Shown here: one piece after another, positions 33,200 through 44,437 of the stretch | Layout: the number at the start of each line of letters is the position of its first letter | How positions within the stretch are numbered: position 1 is the stretch's first letter | Source of the DNA: Neovahlkampfia damariscottae | Taxonomy: Eukaryota > Heterolobosea > Selenaionea > Neovahlkampfiida > Neovahlkampfiidae | Assembly: GCA_016618085.1 (NCBI GenBank) | Contig: JABLTG010000073.1 | Coordinates: 30,544-94,543, forward strand | DNA: 64,000 nucleotides | Reading direction: 5' to 3' | Made by a program: the position numbers and the translations under genes | The notes under the pieces: generated by a model | What the model saw: only the letters and a program-made list of their open reading frames with translations | Told to the model about the DNA's origin: nothing | Databases searched by the model: none

Positions 33200-33408
33200 T
33201 TTGTAGGCAACAAGTGTCTTATTTGTTAATGATGCACTTATTGTGAAAAAGACACACTTAGTTTGGTGATATACTTATTGCCAAATAATGTGATCATTCT
33301 CCAATGAGTCGTGTTACATTTGAAAAGAATACTTGTTCGGTTGAAAAATCACTCTTTAACTTGAAAATAACGTTTATTCTCATAAAGAGACTAATTGTCC
33401 AAGAGTGT
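33200..33408 (-). repeat. Right TIR of element A
   Basis: Read on the minus strand it starts like the left end (CTCTTGGACAATTAG) and continues with the shared blocks GAATAAACGTTATTTTCAAG and CAACCGAACAAG, then CAATAAGT-type motifs. It is about 80-85 percent alike to the left TIR by eye. Confidence 0.75.
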
Positions 33409-33451
33409 TATTGTAAAAAAATTTGTTTTTGTTTTTATTGGTTGAAAAAAA

Positions 33452-34825
33452 ATGTCCACAAGAATTCGTAATGCTGCACAACTTGTTGTTGTTTGTTCAA
33501 ACAATGAAACTTTATTAAAAGGAGAAGCTCAAAATAAAGTATTATTTAAATTATTAAAAAAAAGATTAAAATCATTGAAAATGGAACTTTGATTATTGAT
33601 TCAAAAGGAATCATTCAAGATGTTGGTGAAGAAGCTGAATTATCAAAAAAATACAAAGAAACACAATTTATTGTTGATATTGATGCTACTGGAAAAAGTG
33701 TAATTCCAGGACTCTGTGATGGACATACACATCCTGTTTGGAGGTTTCATTTGAAAATGTTCTTAACTTTTTTTTGAAAGTGGTGATCGTTGTCATGAAT
33801 TTGCAATGAAATTACAAGGAGCTACATATATGGATATCCATAATCAAGGTGGAGGTATTGGTTACACTGTCAAATGTGTAAGAAAAAGTTCAAAAGAAGA
33901 ATTATCTTCATTATTAATTAAAAGATTGGACTTAATGGCCTCAAATGGAACAACTTTAGTAGAAACAAAAAGTGGTTATGGGTAAGTCAAAAGAAATATC
34001 TAATTTTTTTCAAGATTAAACTTTGAAGCAGAAATGAAAATGTTGGAAGTTCTTCATGAAGTTAATCATCCAGTTGATATTGTCAGCAACTACTTAGGCG
34101 CACATTCAGTTCCAAAAGCAGAAAAAAATCTTCAAGAATACACCAAAGAAATTGTTGAAAAGCACATACCAGAAATTGAAAAGTTAATCAAAGAAAACAA
34201 AATCTCTCCAGAATTTATTGATGTATTTCATGAAAAGGGTGTTTTTGAAACAAAAGAAACATTAGAAATTCTTAAAAAAGGACAAGAAATTGGATTGTCA
34301 ATTAACTTTCATGGTGATGAATTAAATTGTGTTGAATCAGGCTTGTTAGCAAAAGATTTAAAAATTACAGCAATTAGTCATTTAGAGAAGGTAAATGACG
34401 AAGAAATAGCAATCATGTCTCAAAAAGAAGTCATTGGAACCTTACTTCCAACTACTGCTTATGTGCTAAATTTAGAATACCCACCTGCTCGTAAAATGAT
34501 TGAAAATAATGTTCCAATCTGTTTAGGTTCAGATTTCAATCCAAATGCTCATTGTTTATCGATGCCATTTGTAATGAATTTAGCATGTGTGAAAATGAAA
34601 ATGACAATGAATGAATCATTGGTCGCAGCAACAATTAATGCAGCAGCTTCAATGAACAGAAGTAAAACACATGGATCACTTGAAGTTGGAAAATTTGGAG
34701 ATTGTTTAATTATTGACTCAAATAATTGGGAACATGTCATTTATGAACTTGTCAATTCACCAATTACACATGTTGTCAAGAAGGGAAAAATCATTTTTGA
34801 AAAGAACTTAAAAATAAAATATTAA
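33452..34825 (+). CDS. hutI: Imidazolonepropionase (histidine degradation)
   Basis: This metal-dependent amidohydrolase opens the imidazolone ring in the third step of histidine catabolism. Four exons (33452-33538, 33565-33743, 33781-33981, 34015-34825) encode 425 aa, the normal length. Family signatures are intact: GLCDGHTHPVWSGDR with metal-binding HxH, GGGIGYTV, ETKSGYGLN, FHGDELNC and the catalytic LGSDFNPNA. The first intron is only 26 nt, the shortest I found. TTATTGGTTG at 33436-33445 is the promoter box. No other hut gene is in the window. The element A insertion sits just upstream, its right end 43 bp from the ATG, leaving the box intact. Confidence 0.93.
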
Positions 34826-34833
34826 TTTTTTGA

Positions 34834-35494
34834 TCATAATTTATGGAAAAATGAGAACATAGTGTAAGGATTAATACGAAGAGGGGATTCATTTTGACTT
34901 GTCATTGGAATTCCCCATGAATCTGTTCCTTTGAATGATAAAAAGATGGAAAATTGAACATTGTTTTTTTCAATTGATTCAGCACAATCTTGAGATTCTA
35001 CACATTCTCTATTGTAATCAAACTGACAAATATTAGATTTACAAGAGTTTTGAAATTCAATTTTTGTTGTATTTACTGAATTCATTTTTCCAAGATTGAA
35101 ATTCAAACAACTGAAAAATTTTGATGCAAATAATTTGAGATTCTAATAAATAAGTTTCAAAGTTTCTTACTCCTGCTGGAAAGAGATACTTTGCTTTGGA
35201 GACATACGGAGGAACATGAATTCGAAAAAAACTACCTTCTTCTCCAAAAGTAAAATCTAACTCATTAGACACACATTTTAACTTACTCGCATTAATATTT
35301 AGTTTGGTCATTTCGTCAACTTTTACATCAAAAGGTATGAATTTTGAGACAATTCTATTATTTACTTCAATAATGATTCTCAAATGATTCCAGAATTGTC
35401 TACAACCACTTTCTGATGAACAAGGAGTGGTAGGAATCACATCAAGTCCAAAACAAAAAGTAAAAATCATGAAGAATACCAATGCTTTCAACAT
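34834..35494 (-). CDS. Secreted protein of unknown function
   Basis: Two exons (35494-35171 and 35142-34834) separated by a 28-nt intron encode 210 aa. The N-terminus MLKALVFFMIFTFCFG is a signal peptide, and the mature protein contains several cysteines, including SGCRQF, NSCKSNICQF and CVESQDC. No transmembrane or GPI tail is present, so it is probably secreted or luminal. I recognise no family. Unlike most neighbours it has no clear CCAAT box near the ATG. Confidence 0.72.
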
Positions 35495-35660
35495 TTAGAT
35501 TACAATATTTTGGATAATTTTTTTTTTTGAAGTTTCTTTATTTGGAATTTCATTCATCCAAAAATTTATTTGACTTTCCATTTCCAACTCATTTTCAATT
35601 TAATTTCACGTTTAGCTTTTTTACTATTAAAAAATTCAATGAGATATTCAATGATATTTA

Positions 35661-38117
35661 CTATTTTTTCATCTCTTTTTGTGAGATTTTCGATTTCACT
35701 TTGTAACGAACATCTTCCGACAATTTATCAATTTCATTTTCTTCAAATTGTTCATGATTATTTGAGATAAATTGAACACAATTTCTTTTTAATGAAGACT
35801 CATTGTATAAATCTGAAATACTTAAAATATCAAAAACATTTTGTGGTGTGATCAAATTTGAAACAATACCTGAACAATAATTTTTCAAATCTCCCAATTG
35901 AAGAAAAATAGAATACACAAGAATTTCCAAACTAATAAATGATTAGTCAATAGAAATATTGAATACCAATTTGTAGGATTGATAATTATTTTACCAGTAT
36001 AAATGAATAACAAAACTTGTAAGAAACCTTCTTTTGTGAATTCTTGTAAATTAATGATATTTTCAGTTGATTCTGACATTCCAGATTTGAACATATTTTC
36101 AAAGTGTGGACAACGATTAAGAAATACTTTGTGTAGATAAAAATTTGTCAATTCACCTGTTTCTGAGTCAACCAATTCAACAGTGACATCACTAAATGAA
36201 TTTTTTGACATCAATTTTTCAAAGCAATTCGAGACAAATTCCAATGTTGGGTATTCATTGATATACAATGATTTTGGATGAACTGTGCAAAGTTTTTCAA
36301 TAACGCTCATATTTTTTGCTGAATTTTTAGCAAATTTCACTAAATTATCAATTTCTTCCTTTCCATCAATTTTCAAATTTCCAGTATAAAGAAAATCTAC
36401 ACAATGAGTCAACAAATAATTAAATTACCAATATAAGTTTTAAAAACTTTTTTGTCACAATTTTCTATCATTGCCACTTCAAAAAATCGATTTCCTGAGA
36501 ATTCTTCAACTTTTAATTCTTTTGATAAGATTTTGTCTAAATAATCACATCTGGAAGCAACAATACATTTATGAGCTTCAATATGAGCAAAGCTGCCATC
36601 TTTTTCAACTGTTCTGAACATAACATCTGTGAAAATACCTTTTTTTCTTTGTTCTGAAATAAAATCCAATAATTCTTCATTCTTCCCTGCATCAATGGTG
36701 TCATGAAGAATATATGTTTCTGAATTGTATTTACTTTTTGAAGACATCCCTCCAAAGATAAAAATAGATGAATCTGAGCATGTCACCAATTGATGTGAAC
36801 AAATAGTCTTTTGATATTCATTTGGTGAAGTTGTTGTTGGTAATGAATATCCCATAACTAAAAATATTAAACAAAATAAGATCTACCATTCACAATGTAC
36901 CATTCTTGTCTCTGAACATTATATTTGTAGATATCTTTTTGTAATTTTTGGTCATGAATCCCACCAATCATTAAGATATTTCCACTTCCAATGTGCATCA
37001 TTGAACCATATGACAAAGAAGGAGGTGGTAATGAATTGATTTGAATCTCACACCATTTGTTTCTACCAGTGACAAATTGCCATAAATCATTCTTTTCTTT
37101 GTTTTTTTCATCAAATCCTCCAAAGAGATAAATGGATTCATTTACAGATGTCATTGTATGTCCATATCTCATTCCAGGAGTTAATTGACCGGATTTGTGT
37201 GAAAAATTCCAGATTGTGATATGTTCTTTCGAGGTATTGCCATATCCTTGTCTTTCTATTTCATATCTCCACATTTGACTGTTAGGGTTTCTGGTACTTG
37301 AAGATTTTCCTCCATAAGTGTAAAGCATTGAATTAATAAACACTGAGGCCCCTTGAATTGAATTGAAATAGGGGAGTTTGCAAAAAGTTGATCTTACATC
37401 CAGTTTCTCCCATTTTCTTTTTTCAAGATCAAGTGCATTTTTAAGTTGATAAATCACCACTCCTCCGTAATATAAATTTAATCCACCCCATCCATAAAAC
37501 ATAAAATGACCAGAAGCAGCTGGTGGTACCATTTCATCACTGTTGAATTGATACATATTCCATTCTTCAGTATCTGTACTGTTACAAACTCAAATAAGTG
37601 AACTTACCAACTGAAAATGAAATTAAGTCATTGAGAAGCTTGTTTCCGTTAAATCCACCATGAATAAAAATAACATTTCCAAGAGAAGCAATTGCATAAT
37701 CCTTTCTTCCAATATTCTCTTCAGTTTCAAATAATTTTTCAAAATGACTATTTTGAATTAAAAAAATATTTTCATACGTTCTGTAACAATTGACTGAATT
37801 TTGTTGAAAATTAACATTTTGTAAAAGTTCTATGTCTTTCTTAATTTCTTCAGTGGGTTCTTCATAAATTTGTTTTGTTTGTTTTTGTTTATTTTTTTTA
37901 ATTTTTTTTGGTTTTTGTAACTTTTTTAATTGTTGTTCTTCTGAAATATCAATTAAATCTTTTGGTTTGTAGATTTTTTCAATTTGAGAGTTTTGATATT
38001 CTTCTAAAAGTTCATCTTCACCTTCTTCATCTTCAAAATAATCTTCATCACTTTCATGAAGCTCAAGTTCATCCAAAACTGTATTTTTTAGAACAATGTT
38101 GGTTTACATTTTGACAT
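35661..38117 (-). CDS. Kelch-repeat and double BTB protein
   Basis: Six exons encode 765 aa, with introns at 35932-35966, 36397-36428, 36858-36886, 37574-37607 and 38079-38107. The first exon is a 10-nt microexon (MSK). An acidic then lysine-rich N-terminal stretch leads into kelch repeats (VIFIHGGFNGNKLLNDL, SIYLFGGFDEKNKEKNDLW, ILMIGGIHDQKLQKDIY, IFIFGGMSS). Two BTB/POZ domains follow: GIFTDVMFRTVEKDGSF ... DFLYTGNL and NSFSDVTVELVDSETGEL ... LLFIYTGKI, with a BACK-like tail. Kelch-N, BTB-C order recalls LZTR1-type proteins, which act as CUL3 substrate adaptors; that role is inferred. Confidence 0.87.
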
Positions 38118-38200
38118 CTTGCAAAGTTGGTGGAAAAAAAATGTAGCAAATGAAAATAAATCAAAATGTTCAAATTTGAAATTGAATTCTTCACAAAAAT

Positions 38201-39243
38201 TTATTTATACAAATTATTATCATGAATATATTTTGCAACTTCATCAGGAACCAAATATTTAATTGAAAATCCTCTTTTTGTGAATAATCTAACTTTAGTT
38301 GAACTAACATCATTGTTGATTAAATTAGGCATAATGTAAATGTTTTTTCTGTACTTGTACATTAATTCATTTGAAAACATGATATCTGCAATACTCTTTG
38401 TGCCTGCTCTATCCAATGCACAAATTCCGTATTTCTTGAGAATTTCTTCTTGATCTTCTTCTAACCATAATCCTGATTTGTCAAAAAAAAAATAAACTAT
38501 AATTACCTGGAACATTGAATGAATCCAATAAATCAGCACCACAGATGAAAAGTACTCTTACATTTTCTGGATAAAGTTGGTTTTTTTTAACCATTCTGTC
38601 AAAATGTTCCAATGCAACTCTTGTTCTTGACCAATCTTTTTGTTCTAATTCCCATGGGTCAAAACTGATCCAAGTTGAATCTTCATCGCATCTTTTTGCC
38701 ATTTCCGCTCTATGTTTACCAGGAAGAAGTCCTTTTTTACCATATTTATCATTAACTGGACTCATGAAACCACCAATCACATCTAAACCTAAATTATTTT
38801 CAAGATGATCCTTTGCTGATTCTGTTTATTCGAATTTTTTAATTGTCTATTTTAATTTACCAAAAAGTCTCAAATGTAACATTGTTGGTGGATTGAAAGA
38901 ACCACATGCAACCAAGACAACAGCTTTTTTATCTTTTGAAGCTTGTTTGAGTTTTTTTGTTGGAAATTCATATTTGTTGCTTGCTAAAAAATGAAAAGGG
39001 AAATAATAAAATACCTGCAGTTGAACATTCAGCTTTTTCTACAAATGAATTTTTTGAATAATAAACTGATACTCCAACTTGGAAATGTTTTGTTAATTTT
39101 TTTTTTTTTCTTTTACCAATTGTCCCAAAAGAGAAAAGTTTGAAAGTATTCAGTTTTGAAACATTGACAATTTTGGTGAATGTTCTTTTTGTCAATTGAG
39201 TTTTGAATTGTTGTAAAACGTTTTGAGTTTGCTTTTTGAACAT
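38201..39243 (-). CDS. NMNAT: Nicotinamide/nicotinate mononucleotide adenylyltransferase, likely mitochondrial
   Basis: This enzyme makes NAD or deamido-NAD from the mononucleotide and ATP. Five exons (39243-39117, 39077-39015, 38983-38861, 38821-38507, 38472-38201) encode 299 aa. The nucleotidyl-transferase core has GSFNPPTMLHLRLFE in place of the (H/T)xGH site, the STWISFDPWE block, FICGADLLDSF and the C-terminal SSTKVR motif. The N-terminus MFKKQTQNVLQQFKTQLTKR is mitochondrial in character, with a hydrophobic patch after it. CCAATC directly touches the start codon (CCAATCATG, reverse strand of 39241-39249), the tightest box-ATG spacing in the window. Confidence 0.92.
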
Positions 39244-39405
39244 GATTGGTTGTAATGAACCAATAGAAGCATTTAAAAATATTTAACAAATAAATTTAGA
39301 TTCAACTTTCAGTTCTCAATAAAAAAACTTCAAAGTGTTTTATTTTTTACTAACAAGTAATCCACCAATCATTTTCGTTTACAATTTTTTTTGCACCACC
39401 AAACA

Positions 39406-41146
39406 ATGAAACGTAAATCCTCAACAAAAAAAGGTTCACAACAAAAAAAAAAGAAAATTGAAAAAGAACCTGAACCACTTCCTGAATATTCTTCAGAAGA
39501 AGAAGAAATTCAACAACAAGATCTTTTTGGTTCAGATGAAGAAGAAGAACAAGAACAATTAGAAATTGAAAGAGAAGCTGAATTACAAGAAGAAGAGGAA
39601 GATGAAATCCAAAAAGAATCTAGACTTGAACTTGAAGAAGCAGCAAGAGAACAACAAGAAATTCATATAATGTCTGAAAAAATTGAAGACACAGAAGATA
39701 TAAAAAAAGTACATGCAAGAATCAGTGAAAATATGAGAGTTTTAGCAAACTTTAAAGAATTAGGTGAAGAAGGTCACAGCAGAGCAGAATACATGAAACT
39801 TTTAGTTAGAGATGTTTCAGTTTATTATGGATACATACCGGAATTAATAGAAAAATTTTTAGAATTCTTCTCAGTTCAAGAAGTTTGTTTTTTTATTTAA
39901 ATTTAACATTTTCAAAAAGATGATTGAATTTTTAGAAGCAAATGAAACACCAAGACCACTTACAATTAGATCAAATAGTCTTAAAACAAAAAGACGTGAA
40001 TTAGCTCAAGCTTTAATTAATAGAGGTATAAATCTTGATCCACTTGATAAATGGACAAAAACTGGTTTAAAAATTTATGATGCAAGTGTTCCTGTTGGTG
40101 CAACACCAGAATATTTATCAGGACAATATATGTTACAAGGTGCTTCTTCATTGTTACCAGTTATGGCACTTGCTCCAAAACCAAATGAAAAGATTTTAGA
40201 TATGGCTGCTGCTCCAGGTGGTAAAACAACACATATTGCATCAATTATGAAAAATTCAGGTGTTTTATATGCAAATGATGTTTCAAAAGATCGTTTGAAA
40301 TCACTCATTTCAAATGTTCATAGATTAGGTGTTAGAAATACAATTTGTTGTTGTTATGATGGAAGAGATTTAAAAGATGTTCTTCCACCACTTGATAGAG
40401 TATTATTAGATGCACCATGTACTGGTTTAGGTATTATTTCAAGAGATCCTTCAATCAAAATGGAAAAAACACCTGAAGATATTTTAACTTGTTCACATTT
40501 ACAAAAAGAATTAATTTTAGCTGCAATTGATCTTGTAAATCCAAAATCAAAAACAGGAGGTTATATTTTATATTCAACATGTTCAATTTCACCAGAAGAA
40601 AATGAAGCTATCATTGATTATGCTTTAAGAAAGAGATATGTTAAAGTAGTTGATACAGGTTTACCATTTGGTGTTAATGGTTTCAAAAGTGTTAAAGGAA
40701 AAAATTTCCATCCATCAGTTGAATTGTCAAAAAGATTTTATCCACATGTTCATAACATGGATGGATTTTTTGTTTGTAAATTGAAAAAATTACAAAATGG
40801 ACCAAGAAGTGATAAACAGAAAAAAGAATCTGAAAAAAAAGAATCAGAAAAAAAACAAGCTAAAAAAATTGAAAAAGAACCAATTAAAATTTTCAATGAA
40901 GAAGATTATGCATCTGATGAAGATGAAGATTTTAAAGATGCTGATGTTCAAAATGATGAAGATGACGAAATTGAAATTGATATGGATGATTTAAAAAATG
41001 AGGGAAAAGATTTGAAAAAAGATTTGAAACAACATGAAGCAAAAAAAAAAACAGAAAGTAAAAAAGTTCAAGCAAAACCAAAAACTGTTGAAAATAAAGA
41101 AAAAAATTCAAAAAAGAAAAAAAAGAAATGGAGAAAAATTAAATAA
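39406..41146 (+). CDS. NOP2: NOP2/NSUN1 rRNA (cytosine-C5) methyltransferase
   Basis: This nucleolar S-adenosylmethionine enzyme methylates 25S/28S rRNA and is needed for 60S assembly. Two exons (39406-39882, 39920-41146) encode 567 aa. An acidic/basic N-terminal region (SSEEEEIQQQDLFGSDEEEE) precedes the RsmB/NOL1 core: LSGQYMLQGASSLLPV, DMAAAPGGKTTHIA (SAM motif), LLDAPCTGLG with the first cysteine and YSTCSISPEENE with the catalytic cysteine. The lysine-rich C-terminus is a nucleolar signal. CCAATCA at 39364-39370 precedes the ATG. Assignment to NOP2 rather than other NSUN members rests on the N-terminal extension and the NPLDKW-like block (DPLDKWTKTGLKIYD). Confidence 0.94.
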
Positions 41147-41284
41147 ATTTTAGAATTGAAGAATAAATTTTTGATTGGATGTTTTACCTTCTTTCATTGC
41201 AATGCCGCAGGAAAACAGATTTGCTGATTTTGTAGTGGTATCTATTAGAATTGGTGATTGCATGACATATTAAAAATGGTAAAT

Positions 41285-42844
41285 TTATTGAGTTATAGAT
41301 ATCTCTTTGAATTGTAATTCCAATGGATTTGGTCCCATAACTCTGTTGGTTGGATCAATTGTGATTTTTGCATTTTTGTCAGTTGCTTCAAATTTAAATT
41401 TTTGTAGCAAAGTTGCCAAGAAGATGTTTTGTTCCAACAATGAAAAATTATTTCCAACGCATACTCTTGAACTTGCTGAGAAAGGAATCCACGCAAAATT
41501 TGGAATTTTCTTTTCCCATCTTTCTGGAATAAATTCATCTGGATTTTCATAAACTTCAGGAGACTATTGAACAATATAAGTAAGGTAATTTTGATCAAAC
41601 GTGATGAATTGCAGTGATTGATACTTGAACAAGTTGATCTTTTGGAAGTGTATACCCTCCAAGAATAACTTCTTTTGTTGTTATTCGGTTTGCTGAAACA
41701 ACTGGGGAATAAAGTCTCATTGATTCTTTGATAATCATTGAAAGATATTTTAATTTTGAACATGATTCATAATCACACTTTTTGTCTCCTAACACTTCAA
41801 GAACTTCTTTTCTTGCTTTTTCTTGAACTTCGGGATGTTGAGCCAATAAAATCATCGCAAATGCAAGAGACTTTGCAGTTCTGAAAATCTAATTACAGTA
41901 TAATGAACTTACGTTTCATGCCCAGCAATGAAGAAAATGAACACATTTGAGATTAATTCAACTTCACTCAATTCTTCGTTCAAATGAGCGTCTATCATAA
42001 AATCTAACATTGAATTTGATTTTCCTCCCTTTTCTAGTCTTTCCTTTGATTCATTAATTAACTTTGATAATAAAATTAAAAGATTCTTTGAATTTTCTGA
42101 CAGCTCTTTTTGGAAAGAGACAAACTCTTGGAAGTTTTTTGTTGCCATTAAAAATATCATATTTTTTGGATTCAATAGAATGGACATTACTTTGTTGTAA
42201 GAAACTAAATCTTTTCCTAAAGACCCTCTTAATGAGTCAAACTCATGGTCAAATATAGTAACTCCCAAAACATCTCTTCGAAAAAGATAAAATTGATAAG
42301 TGTCTTACAAAGTCATTTTTTGAAGAATCTCGTGAATATCTGGGATAATTGGTTCTTTTTTGATGCATTCCATTGATATATCAGTTTTATCAACAATTTT
42401 TTCAGTGTAAATAGATAAATCATAAAACCCTGAGTTTATGGATTGTCTATGTCTCTTCCAATCTTCGCCATTGAGTAAAAACACATTTTTTGGATTAATA
42501 ATCTTTTCAAATTGAGTATTTACATTGATCTTTTGGTTTGGTTTTGGAAATGTTTTCGAATTTGTGAGAACAATTCTTGCCAATTCTGGTGATGCAACAG
42601 AAACTACAGGTTTCAGTAGTGGATAATAAACAATCATATCTCCATTTTCTTTATGAAGATTTGATGAAAAGAAACCATGGTGGACCTTGGATTTTGAAAA
42701 CAAGCTGATAATTGAAGAGAGGAATCCTTGTGCAACTGGAATTGAATTTCCTGTTGTTCTATTTTTTATCTTGTAAGAATTCTCCAACAATATAATTGCA
42801 ACTATTAACAACGCAACAACTGCTACAAGTGTTTGAAAAATCAT
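41285..42844 (-). CDS. Cytochrome P450 monooxygenase
   Basis: Four exons (42844-42309, 42275-41913, 41880-41601, 41563-41285) encode 485 aa with an N-terminal membrane anchor (MIFQTLVAVVALLIVAIILL). The I-helix oxygen-binding motif is AGHETTA, the K-helix is KESMRLYSP, and the PERW-type block is FIPERWEKK. The haem loop reads FSASSRVCVG, keeping the axial cysteine but with Ser where most P450s have Gly (FxxGxRxCxG). The I-helix and K-helix make it resemble CYP3/4/5-type enzymes of fatty acid or xenobiotic oxidation; the substrate cannot be inferred. The ATG at 42842-42844 follows the box TGATTGG (reverse strand of 42854-42860). Confidence 0.92.
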
Positions 42845-43469
42845 CACAAAATAGGCCAATCAGGATTTTAGTTATCAATAGATTCTTTAATTTTCCGTTT
42901 TTCCGCAATGTTATATGATGAGGTTGAAAAGTTATTGGATCATTCCACATAACTTTTAAAATGCTTTTGATCAATATTCCACAAACTATTCTGTTACAAA
43001 TCTTAGAGTTTTTCTGTGGTCAACTTCAGTTTTCTTTGAAGGTAAAAATCTTCCAATAAAATCACAAAGTGATTTTATTCAAAACCACAGATTTCCAATT
43101 TCTGAGTGAATGACATATTCAAGAAATGGTAAAGAGGACTGTCTGGAGACTATCTACTCTTAGGTATTGATACGAAGATGCGGAAAGTTAGTTGTGGAAT
43201 TACCAAAAATAGAATTGGCCAATCGGAATTCTAACAATCAATTTAGTTTGATTGTCAAATGGAAATTTGAATATTCACACATCGTGGTTGGATTGGAAAT
43301 TCGGAATTTGGTTATTTTTAGTTCTCAGAAGACTATAAATACAAGTGAATTTTAACAGATAAAACAGATAAAATAAATCTTTTCAATTTGGAAGAGATTC
43401 CCATATTTTATTACAACAGTCACAAATTCGTCACATATTCTTACCAGGAACACCATAAATAAAAACCCC
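42845..43469. other. Non-coding spacer with nested inverted repeat and TATA-like box
   Basis: No convincing coding frame is present in this 625-bp stretch. It holds the P450 promoter box (42854-42860), a nested inverted repeat at 43013-43090, a CCAATCGG near 43219-43226 and a TATA-like CTATAAATAC near 43334. The last two suggest a promoter whose product I cannot identify, perhaps a non-coding RNA. Confidence 0.45.
43013..43090. repeat. Nested inverted repeat
   Basis: An inner hairpin AATAAAATCAC-AAA-GTGATTTTATT at 43055-43079 is perfect over 11 bp. An outer pair TCTGTGGT (43013-43020 area) and ACCACAGA (43083-43090) encloses it. It lies upstream of the P450 gene and outside any gene. Confidence 0.55.
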
Positions 43470-43957
43470 TCAATCCTCAACAATATCCTTCAATTTTTGA
43501 CCAATGAATGCCTCCGAATCTTGTTTTTTTCCAATTTCCGATTCAACTCTATTTTTATAATGTGATCTTTTTGGTCTTTTGTTTTTTACATTAATCGATT
43601 CTTCTCTTTCTTTTCTTTTTTTTATCTTTTTTTAATTTTTTCTCTTCAATTTTTTCATTTGAATTTTTTTTGATTCTTTCAGTGTTTCGTCTTTCATATG
43701 GTTGAAACATTCATCCCAATAACATAATTTGGGATTATTTTTTTTGATTTTTGTTGCTAATCCCGGATATTTTGAGATATCCAATTATTCTTCATTTTTT
43801 CTTTCCTAACATATTCTTGATACAATTCAACACTAATGAATCTTTTGGAATATAAGAATCCAGTGCAACTTGTGAAAAAAAAATTATACTGCTTCGACAC
43901 TGGTGGTGTTTGGTTTTTTTTTGAAAAAGATAAATGATTGGTTTTGAGAGGATTCAT
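43470..43957 (-). pseudogene. Lysine-rich small gene, decayed
   Basis: From an ATG at 43955-43957, preceded by a CCAATGA box at 43992-43998, a coding-like stretch runs through YSKRFISVELYQEYVRKEK. It then shifts frame (near 43770) into YPGLATKIKKNNPKLCYWD, and ends in a lysine/glutamate-rich tail to TGA at 43470. An in-frame TAA interrupts the tail near 43635. A 21-nt GT-AG gap may be an intron near 43866-43886. I do not recognise the family. The shift and the stop suggest a pseudogene. Confidence 0.4.
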
Positions 43958-44015
43958 TGTTTTCAACGAAAAAGTTAATTTAAATTGAATTCATTGGTGG
44001 AAAATTAAAACGCCA

Positions 44016-44435
44016 ATGTATAATATTCAGTTATCCAAACCATTTGCTTTTAAAGATTCTGATAAAGAAAGATTATTTTTAATTAATTTTGTTGAATAAG
44101 TTGTTTCTTTTATTTCAAAATTTTATGAAGGAAAAGATTTTTGTATTTCATCAAATTCTAGAAAAAATATTAAAAATAGCATTTTGTTAATTTTAGCTGG
44201 TTGGAATAAAGATCCAGATTTTTTTCAAATGTTAATGCAGAAAATAGAAAAAAAAATTGAAAATGATCGCAACAGAAATAAAAAACCAGTTTCAGAAACA
44301 AAATTATTCAAAAACACATCGAATTTATCTACATTTAATTTAAAAGAAATTAATGAAATAACTGAAGAAATCAATACAAATGATTTCGATTCTCAATGTG
44401 TCCGATTTAAATTGTTAAAAATAATGGATTATTAA
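44016..44435 (+). pseudogene. Small unknown gene with one in-frame stop, ending at element B
   Basis: An ATG at 44016, shortly after the shared box CATTGGTGG, opens a 139-codon frame that is coding-like throughout. One TAA at 44097-44099 interrupts it, between FLINFVE and VVSFISKFYEG. No intron can remove the stop. The C-terminal part (LLILAGWNKDPDFFQMLMQK) is followed by a Ser/Thr/Asn-rich tail. The natural stop TAA (44433-44435) abuts the TA flank of mobile element B. The product is unknown; a single nonsense change suggests recent decay. Confidence 0.45.
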
Positions 44436-44437
44436 TA

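Larger units (their letters stand above)
31116..33408. mobile_element. TIR element A with iteron termini and nuclease-like cargo
   Basis: Long terminal inverted repeats begin AGACTCTTGGACAATTAG at both ends (right end as reverse complement, with one difference near the tip) and remain alignable for about 190-200 bp. TA lies immediately outside each end (31114-31115 and 33409-33410), consistent with a TA target duplication. The element fills what would otherwise be an intergenic gap of about 55 bp between the DEP gene and HutI. It encodes one minus-strand gene (31412-32717) and no recognisable transposase, so it is presumably non-autonomous. It shares end sequence and the 19-bp periodic termini with element B at 44438-46429. 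Confidence 0.82.
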
